Below are positions 55,373 to 64,000 of a stretch of 64,000 bases of DNA, one piece after another. The stretch is taken from positions 3,597,992 through 3,661,991 of the forward strand of contig OZ022261.1 in the NCBI GenBank assembly GCA_963978905.1. Reading direction: 5' to 3'. The DNA is from Trichostrongylus colubriformis (lineage: Eukaryota; Nematoda; Chromadorea; Rhabditida; Trichostrongylidae). The notes beneath the pieces are model-generated. The model was not told the DNA's origin. It searched no databases and saw only the letters and a program-made list of their open reading frames with translations. Every line of letters starts with the position of its first letter. Position 1 is the stretch's first letter. The position numbers were made by a program, and so were the translations under genes.

Positions 55373-55379
55373 GTAGGTT

Positions 55380-56340
55380 TTCATAGAGAGACAACTTGAA
55401 ATTCTTCTCCCAATTTGTAAAAATTAGGAATCACGCTTTACGAACAGCTACGTCGTCGAATAAAAATTTTCTTCGCGTGGATGTTTTGCATCTTTTCACT
55501 CGAAGGCAAAATCGTCCCTCACGTAGCGTGAAAGAGTTACAGAGAGTACTCTACAGTAGGTCCCACGCAGCGTCTCACCTTCCCCGTATTCTTACCACTT
55601 TGAGAGATTGTTAATAAATATTTTATAGAAAACCCACTAAAGCACTACAGAAAGTACAATTTTCCCATGAATCGCCACACTTTCTTTTATGCATCCACAA
55701 AAACTGCACTTTTGGAAATTGCTTGTGGTTGTACTGATTTATTGATAGTGATTTTCATTAGCATGTAACAGTTCGCAGTTACGCTGCGATTATAAATTGC
55801 GAAACTGCTCGATTCGAGGATCGCGATCGCATTCGTTCGTCGTCGTGCGCACTCTCACTTGAGCGTACTATTTCCCTCTCCCGACGAACGGCTTTGGGTG
55901 GTAACAGAAAGAAACCAGCGTTGTGGAAGGGAACTAAGAAAAGAACACAACAGGGTTTATTGACGTTGGCAATAGTTCGCTTACAATAAGTCACGATAAA
56001 AATTCCACCGGAAATCAGCAGTGATTAATAAAAACTGGATATAATTAGCTTATCACCGTAGGAGAGATACCGCATCGATTGCAAAGGAAGGGAAACGGAT
56101 AAAACAACATAAGCAACAGTAAACTGGATCAAATCAAACATTCACCTTTCTTAGCACACTGGATGCAATCTAACGACGACCAAAGGAACCACAATGATAA
56201 TTTTAATGAGCAGAGCTGTGGCAAACAGCTTGGAAATGAGAAGAAAAAGAGAAAACAGATAAGAATACTCCAAAACACAGATTCCAGAAGACTTCACGCA
56301 TAAAACTGTCAGGAAAAAAGGTTAGCTAAAGCGACTCTAG
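55380..56340. other. Intergenic or intronic stretch
   Basis: No further exon found. GC-rich 55790-55910 (AATTGCGAAACTGCTCGATT...) could be a promoter-like island, but nothing specific supports that. Confidence 0.35.
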
Positions 56341-56345
56341 GTCAC

Positions 56346-56453
56346 TCACATTGTAGCTAGAAGTTTCTTAAGTTCTACGATCAACTGCCAATTACTACGC
56401 CTGAGACCATCTCGGAAGTATGTCTCACAAGCATCGATCGATTCACGAGTAAT
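56346..56453 (-). CDS. Kinesin, last coding exon (C-terminus)
   Basis: Acceptor TTTTCTTTTCAG. TRESIDACETYFRDGLRRSN, then LIVELKKLLATM and TGA. The phase-0 join to the previous exon is clean. The frame ending about 60 residues after the motor suggests a C-terminal-motor (kinesin-14) protein. A donor-like GTGAGT overlaps the stop, so one more exon downstream cannot be excluded. Confidence 0.65.
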   Translation of the reverse strand: MTRESIDACETYFRDGLRRSNWQLIVELKKLLATM

Positions 56454-56641
56454 CTGAAAAGAAAACATTGAGAAAAGCCCCGCAAAACGCACGCTGCAAT
56501 ACTTATTAACGTAACTTTTTAGAGTAACGAACCTAGAGACTATTTTAACGCTGATTCAAAAGCGCGGGTAGATGAACGCCTTTTTGAAAAAGCAAAAAAA
56601 AAAACCAAGAAAGTTTTACTCGCACAGCATACTCTACTCAC

Positions 56642-56710
56642 CCTACTAACAAGTGTCCTCATGGTTGAAATGTCGTATAACTTCAGTGCCTCACCAGTAG
56701 TGTTTCGATT
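56642..56710 (-). CDS. Kinesin, penultimate exon
   Basis: Acceptor TGTATCAG and donor GTGAGT, phase 0 on both sides: NRNTTGEALKLYDISTM, RTLVSR. It follows directly after the motor end ...EFAQQ and has no paralogue that I can name. Confidence 0.62.
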
Positions 56711-56863
56711 CTGATACACACCTGCAAGATGAAGTAATACAAGTACCATTTCACCGTTTCATTCCTATGAAAAATTGACTTGCTGATCTTTGAAACTTCA
56801 CTTAGCGCATACTATCACTTGAATGAAAGTAGATTTTTAAAAGGATATAAAATCACGGCTTAC

Positions 56864-57016
56864 CTGTTGTGCAAATTCCAGACTGCGTTTGGTTTCAGCA
56901 GTTTGAGTTACAGCAGCATTCAGTGCTACAATGATCATTTTCTTCGAATAGCCAAATCCAAGACTGTCGCGCAGAATCATAGTTAACTTGGAGTTACGGT
57001 ACGGTATGTGCTGACT
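56864..57016 (-). CDS. Kinesin motor domain, C-terminal exon
   Basis: SQHIPYRNSKLTMILRDSLG is the conserved H-I-P-Y-R-N-S-K-L-T-x-x-L-x-D-S-L-G of the kinesin motor. Then KKMIIVALNAAV and KRSLEFAQQ match the closing strand and helix (S-L-x-F-A). Acceptor TTCTTTCAG, donor GTAAGC, 51 codons, undamaged. Confidence 0.9.
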
Positions 57017-57057
57017 CTGAAAGAAATCTGTAATATTTTAACCCTACAGTGTATTAC

Positions 57058-57665
57058 TTACTTTACTTGAATTACTTGAATGCTCCTATCGGCCTGTCGA
57101 CGCAGAGCCCATCTTCCGCCACAGATCGCGGTCTCTCGCTGCAGTTGCCCACGGTTTGAGTCGCGTCTGCCACGGTAGAACAGTCTTGCGGTTGGTCGAA
57201 TAAAATCTGCCCAGCGTATCGTAGGCCTGCTATCGGCCTCTTGGCATCTCGCAGTCTCCAATCGGTGACTGCTCGCGTCCGTCGGCCGTCGGTCCTCCGT
57301 TGAATATGTCAGTTCCATTTGTGCTAGCTTCGTGTCATGTACTCGAGTGGGTCTGCCAGTCCTGATCTCTTGCGCATGTCCTTGCTGCTCAGTCCCTCGT
57401 TCCTCTGCCGGTAAGTGGTGTATCCGAGCAGATGTCTCTCCATCGCGCGGTGGGCGGTTCTGATGCGGCTGAGTGTCGTGCTAGTGTATGCCCACGTCTC
57501 CGATCCGTAGCACAGTGAGGGGAGGACGCACGTATTGAAGAGCGTGGCCTTCATATCGCGGTCTCGTATTGTGCTGAGCGCCTCCTTCATGCTGTTGTAT
57601 GCTGCCCAACCGGCTCTCGTCCGTCTGACAGTGCATTAGACTCTGATATACACCCTCCTCTACTG
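57058..57665 (-). mobile_element. RTE-type LINE fragment (reverse transcriptase C-terminus) in kinesin intron
   Basis: FNTCVLPSLCYGSETWAYTS and RAMERHLLGYTTYRQRNEGL, then SKDMRKRSGLADP, are the C-terminal region of RTE reverse transcriptases. The ending RWADFIRPTARLFYRGR with ALRRQADR follows in another frame. It lies in the same orientation as the kinesin gene, between its exons, and is 5'-truncated. Confidence 0.88.
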
Positions 57666-57715
57666 TTTCACTTCTCATATCACCACCTTCAGAATGTTTG
57701 GTATATCATCAGTAC

Positions 57716-57820
57716 CTTGTTGAGCAGGCTCCGAATGCAGATCGCCTCCAGCACCAGATTCCTTGACCCGTTCAGACCCGGCAAGATCCACCAAATGTGA
57801 GTATGCATGACGAGATGCTC
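57716..57820 (-). CDS. Kinesin motor exon (switch II region), frame-damaged
   Basis: SRHAYSHLVDLAGSERVKES is the kinesin switch II signature. After ESGA the expected E-x-x-N-I-N-K-S-L-L-N segment appears only in another frame (LEAICIRSLLNK), so a small deletion has shifted frame. Acceptor TTGTCAG. Confidence 0.75.
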
Positions 57821-58145
57821 CTGACAACATAGGTGAGATAGTGATGATGAAGCTGTAAAATAGGTAACATGAAACTGATCCGACCTTATCGTCGTCGATC
57901 ACGACGATTCCTCGTCGTCTCACTGTCAGAGACGACGTTCTATAACGGCGTCCCCTGCTCAAGTGACACGGGGTCAAGCAGACCCACAGAATAAAGGTCC
58001 GCACTCTTCGCTAACGTCGCAACAAGACGTTAACTTCTATTGTGTCTTACTGATGAACCCATTATATCCTTTCTCATTCTTATTCCTCGCACTGACTCAC
58101 AACAAAATCCACTGAAGCGCCACATTCCCGAGGTCATATTGTGAC

Positions 58146-58222
58146 CTTGTATCGCTAGCTCGAATACAGCATGACTTCTGCTCGATTGTTCGTTGCACTT
58201 CGTGGCTGCTGTTGATCTAGTC
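58146..58222 (-). CDS. Kinesin motor exon (switch I region)
   Basis: TRSTAATKCNEQSSRSHAVF is the conserved N-x-x-S-S-R-S-H switch I motif, followed by ELAIQ. Splicing at CAA G|GTCACA joins it in frame to AS-RHAYSHLVDLAG. The T-A-A-T-x-C/M-N-E wording fits kinesin-14. Confidence 0.8.
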
Positions 58223-58293
58223 CTATCTGTCACCGCAATGATGTTATCGATCCAAACATAGCCATCAGCATGTTTCCCATGTGAACATCAAAC

Positions 58294-58525
58294 CCAGATC
58301 GAAGCAGTGAAATCGTTAACTGACATAATCTATTGCATTGATCTCGTTATATGTCAAGCCGCCGACAGATGTATTGCCTGCTCCCATTTGATGTCCAGCT
58401 TTTTACGAGAGCCGGATGTTCTTCGTCTTCTTCACTATCCCTCGATGGTCTTGAAGGCTCCCTAAGCCGCTCTTTTCCTCCTGCTCAGCTCTGGTGCTAA
58501 GTCGTTCATCATATTCACTCCCGAC
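58294..58525 (-). pseudogene. Kinesin motor segment upstream of switch I, several frameshifts
   Basis: Kinesin-like pieces appear in order but in changing frames: SEYDERLSTRAEQEEKSG, SRDSEEDEEHPALVK, KLDIK, GAGNTSVGGLTYNEINAID, QLTISLLRSG. The last joins the switch I exon through a small intron (GTTTGA...GATAG). Single-base losses, some at A-runs, separate the blocks. No P-loop (GQTGSGKT) exon was found further upstream. It is either a decaying gene copy or a region of poor consensus sequence. Confidence 0.6.
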
Positions 58526-58529
58526 CTGA

Positions 58530-59145
58530 GGACATCATTATCGTGCAATTTCAAACACAGAAGGAGTTTTTAGGCAAGCCTGTAATGTTCCGCGGTTTTC
58601 TACGATATTACCACTTGCACCCTTAGGTTTTTGTACTATGTCACTTTTATTTCAATAGCGTTCGAACGAACTCGAAAACCGCTCATGTTGAGAAGAGTCA
58701 AAAAAAACTATGCAAGTTTTGTTGTTATGGTGGAATAATCGCTCTTCAAGGGTATCGGTTTACCACACAATTCAGCCACATGATGTAATGAAGCATTGGC
58801 TTTACCATTTGAAGCTGATTGTTCACTTTCTTACTAATTCACCTTCCTTTCTTCATTTTCAGAACGAAGTCAATCATGGAAGAACGTAAACACGACTTAA
58901 GAGTCTAAAGAAGCTTGCAAAACCAAGAAACTATGACAAAGAATACGAGAGAAAATAATGCGGACCGATGAGAGCGCCTCCCTTCGTCAATCCGCCGCGC
59001 GCGAATGGGCGTGACGCCGCGCGGCGAGCCGATCCCGTGCCGGACAGGACACAGATGTGTGTCCCAACCGTCACAGGGGATTCGGGCCCGACATGAAAAG
59101 ACCATCAAATATGAAGGGGACGTGCTTGGTAGTGCGAAAGTGAAG
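58530..59145. other. Flank of kinesin region, GC-rich repeat fragment at 58960-59095
   Basis: GACGAAGGGAGGCGCTCTCATC-type sequence and GCGCGCGAATGGGCGTGACG, then GTGTCCCAACCGTCACAGGG, recur in part at the end of the window (63940-64000: GCGCGCGAAGGGGTGACGGT, TGGGACACACGAATC). Origin unknown. Confidence 0.45.
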
Positions 59146-59149
59146 GAAA

Positions 59150-59420
59150 ACGGAATGAAATGTGCAAAATCCCGAGAAATAAAACCCGCTTGCCGCCGTT
59201 TACTCTCAAAAGTGGCGGGTCGGCCAGAAAAAGAGGGGGCGGGCTGGTATAAAACAAGTGGAAGCTGCTGAAGAAGACTGCCTCATGAAGCCTGGGGGCA
59301 ACATTTCTCATCGGAGAGTTCGCCCTATATAGCCTTCTTAGATCCCTAGCTTTCATTTTCGTGACTCATTTTAGGAGTTCTCGTTACCCATATTTCCCCT
59401 AACACTGTCTTTAGATCCAC
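59150..59420. repeat. Dispersed repeat fam-H, copy 2
   Basis: GGGGGCGGGCTGGTATAAAA, GAAGCTGCTGAAGAAGACTG and GAGTTCTCGTTACCCATATT parallel the copy at 23215. Confidence 0.5.
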
Positions 59421-59759
59421 ATTCCAGCACTATCAAAGTAAACCAATAAAGGTGAGCTGTGATACAAAGAAATGATTTTGAGCCTGTACGCGTAGATGCC
59501 ACCCAAATGTAAGAAGGGAAAAGGTCCGGGGTAAAGGAACTACTTCTATTGCAATTTTCATGTACCTCGATAATGGAAAATCGCTAAGAAAACATTTGTT
59601 TCCCATCGCCTTATAACGGTTTGACTTGCACCTATATTCACTCTTCACTTATGCTCCGTATACATCTGAATCTACCAGCATTAACTCACTGAAAACCTAC
59701 AAACGGAAATGCACATTAAAATTAGGCGTGGGGGATAAAAACAACTTGTTCAGCAGTTA

Positions 59760-59932
59760 TGGACGACGCCATTTTACGTTGCACATTGCGATTTCGCGGT
59801 GTCGCTCTTGCGCACACGATTCTGCGACTTTAGGTTCTGCAATATTGCGACTTGCGTGCAAAGTCATGATTCGCGACACCGCAAAGTCGCAAAATCGCTA
59901 AATAGGGAGTTGTGACGCCGGTCTTACTTGTC
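59760..59932. repeat. Foldback repeat fam-I, copy 2
   Basis: CATTGCGATTTCGCGGTGTC faces GCGACACCGCAAAGTCGC. The TGCGATTTTGCGA-type wording is shared with 24155. Confidence 0.7.
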
Positions 59933-59934
59933 AT

Positions 59935-60905
59935 AATCTTCTGGATAAAGGAGTCATCCATTATTCGCACGCAGAATTACATTGAGAATCGCAGGATGTG
60001 TGAAAAGTGTGACACACCAGTCAAGTTCACAAGCTTATTATGATTAGTTGCTAATTCGACGGGTCACTTAAAGTCGCGGGAGGAGACGCAACTTTTCACC
60101 GACGTCGTCGAAGCTCCTTCCCTCCCTAGGCTTGGGCTAAAATTCATCTGTCTCATTTGCTATAGCCTGAGCCTTAGGAGGGAAAGGAGCGAAGACGACA
60201 AATTCGACGTCAGCGAAAATTTTGCGTCTCCCCCTGACTTTAATTGACCCAATTGGACTTATGTACTCGTAAAAATGCTCTCCCATACAGAGATCCGTTA
60301 CCGGATGTTGGTGGATGTGATGGCTATCGATTGAATGGATGAATGTGGGCGGTGTAGTGTGGCGGCTCTCGAATCGATGTCGCAGTGTGTGCATGGCATG
60401 GCGCACGACTCGCAGGTCGCTAAAGTCACAGTTCCTCAGCAGGTGAGTGGCAACGCTCCTTCAGATTGAAACGAAAGGGGTTCCAATAGTAAAGACATAC
60501 TTCCCATACACTGGTATATACTCCACTTAACGGGACCATACGTGAATGTGACAAATGGCAAGCTGTTACTCAGATGGTTTAAGTGTTGTTCCGTATTTTT
60601 CTTCTGATGGACTTATACCATCGAAATATGGTTATTCATTATCTATGTCTATGTCTATCCTTTATCTATGTTATTTGTTCATTTATTTATTCTTTGGTGT
60701 CGTGTTTCTATCTTTGTGGCGTTTAAAGTTTCTCTCGTATTTTGTCGAGGAGATGATAGCTGAATTTGGAGGATGCTTTTTAATGGTAGTAGAAATGTTC
60801 AATTTTAAATATATCGTCGACCTTGGTTACCGCCTTCAAAAAGGTTCTGCTTGAAGTCGTTGTGCTTGCATTAGCTTAAGCTGTAGCGCATGTGGTCCGT
60901 TCGTT
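59935..60905. other. Stretch without supported genes
   Basis: A minus-strand frame at 60137-60406 and a plus-strand hydrophobic frame at 60555-60854 are open but have no splice, motif or homology support. Confidence 0.35.
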
Positions 60906-60907
60906 TA

Positions 60908-61905
60908 TTGGGTCATTTCATAAGTAATGTCGTTTTTTCAAACAAAAATTTTTCTGATGAATTTACAAGTTTGTACGACATTTCATGCATCGTTCGAGAG
61001 CGATTTGTCTGCTCTGCAAAATGTTACGTCCAAATCTAGAATCGCAAGATGTGTCCTATTTTCGGGCTTGTGAAGAGGTGGGTCCAGATGACAAAAATTG
61101 ATCAAACCGGCAATTGATTAAAACACTAAATTTCACTTTAGGAAAATCAACCAACTATGCGTCCCGTACTTAGCTTCAACCTCTTCTAAAAATTCCAAAA
61201 ACTGGTTGATCGAGTACTCATGTCGTTCTTTTCTGAATTCCTTTTTCCGAAAGCACTAACGTTTATTCAAAATGAAGTTTTTCCTTCTAAACTCCTTGTT
61301 TAGCTTTGCTTTACACCATCCGGAAGGATTTTCTGCTTTATCGAAAATTTGATTCGGTTTTGTTCTATCTGCGATTTAGATTGGATTGCAAAACTATGTG
61401 ACAGGGGCCCCAGGTGATATCATTTCACAATTTATTTCAAATATTCAAGGAGTTCCACCGGTGATGTTTCCCTGTCTCTGCTCATTACCTCCACTTGACT
61501 ATTTCAACTAATTGGTTGAGAAAATTCTTGCCTCGGGAGAAATTCCCAAAAATCACCGAGTTGTGGCGGAAAATCCAAATTTGAAAAAGAGCGAGGCGAC
61601 TTCTCAAGCAACCACTAGGTGGAACTTATAGAAGAGGTAGGCTCTCAGCGTGAGACTCATCATCAATCGATATTTCCGGAGTGAAATAGTGTTTTAATAA
61701 TTTGTCGGTTTGGTCAATTTTTGTCGATAAACCAACCACTTGCGCCAGCCAGGAGATCGGCCCCATTGTGACGTACAAGAAAACTAAACCTTCCGTTTTG
61801 TTGAGCAGAAAAATCTCTTCCGAATGATATAAAATGCTACACGAACTTGTGACTTTGGAAAAAAATTCGTTTGAAAAAAGGGCCACTGCTTATGGAATGA
61901 CCCAA
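60908..61905. mobile_element. 998-bp TA-flanked inverted-repeat element (mariner-type, non-coding)
   Basis: Ends TTGGGTCATTTCATAAGTAA and CTTATGGAATGACCCAA, with about 48-bp imperfect inverted repeats (...TTTTTTCAAAC / GTTTGAAAAAA...). TA at 60906-60907 and 61906-61907. No transposase motif is readable. Confidence 0.85.
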
Positions 61906-61909
61906 TATT

Positions 61910-63220
61910 AGATTGCAGACTTCGGGGAAGTATTTTTTCACTTCTTTGTTGTTGTTTTTCTTCATTTTTTCGGTTATTTGCCACACTATTCAATCAGTAA
62001 AGATATTGGGCAGTGATTGTTGCGTCTTTAGATGTGCTGCACTGTTGTTCCTCACGGGTCTCCCATCTCCGAACCGTTCAGCGGTCACCTGTTAACACTT
62101 AAGTGTTTATTTTACCTAATCCTTTATAGGGGGGGGGGGCTTGCCCATACACTAAAGCTAAGGCTAATAACCTAGGCAAGAATAGCGCCGGACGCCGAGC
62201 ACAATGGAGTGGCGCCCAAATTACGTTTACACCCTGCCGTGACAAAGTTCTTCATCTAGTCAATGGTCTGTTCATAGTTCAGGAAATTCGGTGTTTTATT
62301 CAGCAAGTTGGCTACGCGGTTTAAGTTCCATATCAACAGACATGTCAATAAAGCGAAATCCTTTCAGCTGCCCTGTCTATTCGTTTTTGAGAAAAAATCC
62401 AGAGGGTTCTAAAAATTCTGAGCATCATATGAAAAAATGCTTTCTGAAAGACGACAACCTAATACTTCATACTGAAGAGATCGCTACTCATCGCGGACTA
62501 CTAAAAGTTTGCCTTAGATTTCGGTTCATTGATTCTAGTGACCATTGCTTTTTGATTTTGCTTTTGCCAACTTTTGAATAACTGAAGGATCTGAGAAGGC
62601 TACGGTCAGTCGAGTATGCAGCAGCGCAAATGACTTATTATATTGAGTTCCTACATTATATACCGTGTTAAATTTATGCATATAGTGAATGAATAGTATT
62701 AGTGATAATGGTTAATCCTACCCTGAAGTTTCACATTTTAGGAAGATACGAAGATACAGCCTACTAAAAATTTACAAAACTTTCTAGTGAATAGCGCTCT
62801 GGCAATGAGGGGGGAGGGGGCATTTTATAAAAAGTTGCACATCTATGCATCGCGGAGGGATCTTTGAGGGGTCAATCTCCACACAGGCGTATATTTTTCT
62901 TTAGACCTTAGTGGAGGAAAGAAGGGGTTCTTTTCCTTTCTAGGCTTATGTAAAAATAATAAATAGCACTTATGCATCTTCAGCAGGTGTTCCGAATGCA
63001 TATTTCATTGAATGTACAATGTTGTAATGGTGAATCTTTTTTTTGAGTTTGGCTTGGATTGGTTAGGGTACAATGAATAATGGCCTGATGAGTTTTAAGG
63101 AATCCTATCTTGTTCTGCGTGACTTGAGCGCCCTGATATAGAGTTGTAGATGCCGCTTCTCCACATATTTTTAAAAGTTCGACTGAACTGTTGAATGATA
63201 GTTTGTTATGTACACATTTT
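61910..63220. other. Stretch without supported genes
   Basis: A plus-strand frame at 62291-62581 is open for 96 codons but unremarkable. A G-run lies at about 62129. Confidence 0.35.
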
Positions 63221-63226
63221 TTCCAG

Positions 63227-63301
63227 TTATACTGCCGTATTTCGCAGTTGAATTGCCGTCCTGTCGTTGAAGATAAGGAAGCGTCAGCAATAAGTCGCGA
63301 T
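63227..63301 (+). CDS. Unassigned plus-strand exon
   Basis: Acceptor TTTTTTCCAG and donor GTGAGT bound 25 open codons: LYCRISQLNCRPVVEDKEA, SAISRD. Phase 0 on both sides. It joins the next exon in frame. Family not recognised. The phase would also accept candidate exon 28 as a predecessor, but the sequence gives no further link. Confidence 0.55.
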
Positions 63302-63725
63302 GTGAGTTTGTTTGTGTTTCTTTATCGTTTTTTTGGATTTAAATAAAATATCTTGCGGCAATAGCGCGTGTTCATAATAAAGATTGTAATTCGGTATGTA
63401 TTAGAAATTAAAGATAGAAGTAAGCATGTTTTGTTGTCAAAGAATTTTGCCGTAACTAAAGTTTTTGCTAAACGCCCGACAGCTATCGTCACCGGGTACT
63501 CCTCCTGTTATATCTAACAGTTTTCAAGAGGCGGCATGACTCAACTAAAAAGCTCGAAAAGGGGCTCGTACAAGGCTCATGATGATCTTCTTCCAAATAG
63601 CACGTATGCAACCGCTGTTTGATTCCCACTGATGATTCAGAAAAGACGATGAGCTGACATTCATTATTCATCAACCCGGTTTCCTTATTAACAGTTTTAT
63701 GTGAGTAACTTCGAGCACTTTCCAG

Positions 63726-63809
63726 GTTGTGTCTCAAATTGGATCGTTACTCGAGCCAACTTCAGAGGCGTTGGAATTATTACAGCTTCTACAGTCAAGC
63801 ATCATGGAA
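63726..63809 (+). CDS. Unassigned plus-strand exon
   Basis: Acceptor CTTTCCAG, donor GTAAGT, phase 0/0, 28 codons: VVSQIGSLLEPTSEALELLQ, LLQSSIME. It looks like an amphipathic helix. The gene continues beyond the window. Confidence 0.55.
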
Positions 63810-64000
63810 GTAAGTGCAACTGAAAAATCGTCTTTGTCCTCCTACTCATGTTAAATGTGCGACATGACACTCGAATTGGGTACCTCGCCAAGCGAATCGT
63901 GTCACTGCACACTTTTCTTTTGCTGGCCCCACCGTGAATTGGCCGCGCGCGAAGGGGTGACGGTTGGGACACACGAATCTAGGCCGTGACCCTGTGACAG

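Noticed and set aside
1..64000. tRNA, rRNA, spliced-leader or CRISPR features
   Set aside because: No cloverleaf A/B boxes, rRNA core sequence or regularly spaced direct repeats with spacers were recognised.

Overview
The window looks like nuclear DNA from a strongylid-type (clade V) parasitic nematode. Coding sequence is split into short exons with nematode splice signals (TTTCAG/TTTTAG acceptors, GTAAGT/GTGAGT donors). Most of the remaining sequence is small inverted-repeat transposons, mariner-type deletion derivatives and RTE-type LINE fragments. The species call is inference. I found no tRNA, rRNA or CRISPR, and nothing bacterial.

The backbone is one large plus-strand gene running through about 55 kb. 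Its exons encode eleven complete and one partial I-set immunoglobulin domains in tandem, every domain joined to the next by a phase-1 intron. It is most likely the Ig array of a hemicentin (him-4-like) extracellular matrix protein. The N-terminus lies left of the window. Exons 1-9 occupy 0.9-7.2 kb, exons 10-26 occupy 34.2-52.8 kb, and two phase-compatible candidate exons (55.0 and 55.3 kb) may start a post-Ig region. A single intron of about 27 kb separates Ig domain D from E.

That intron holds apparently nested genes. On the minus strand (26.17 to 16.3 kb) four phase-consistent exons encode a small cysteine-rich protein, probably secreted, with two modules resembling the ADAM17 membrane-proximal cysteine-rich region and no protease domain found. 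On the plus strand (25.29-26.42 kb) three phase-consistent exons encode an unrecognised protein. An isolated signal-peptide-like first exon lies at 10.9 kb.

To the right, minus-strand exons from 58.5 to 56.3 kb encode motor-domain pieces and the C-terminus of a kinesin, probably kinesin-14. Its central part is frame-damaged and an RTE fragment sits in an intron. Two clean plus-strand exons at 63.2-63.8 kb belong to another gene, or to a continuation beyond the window.

Mobile DNA includes two mariners of about 850 bp side by side, a maT-like DD37D element, a 553-bp mariner derivative inserted in an older foldback, several other TA-flanked inverted-repeat elements, two RTE fragments, and at least six families of foldback MITEs with many copies. 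Several families have AAGG...CCTT-type ends next to TA and have inserted directly against one another. Family letters (fam-A to fam-J) are local names defined in the feature entries.
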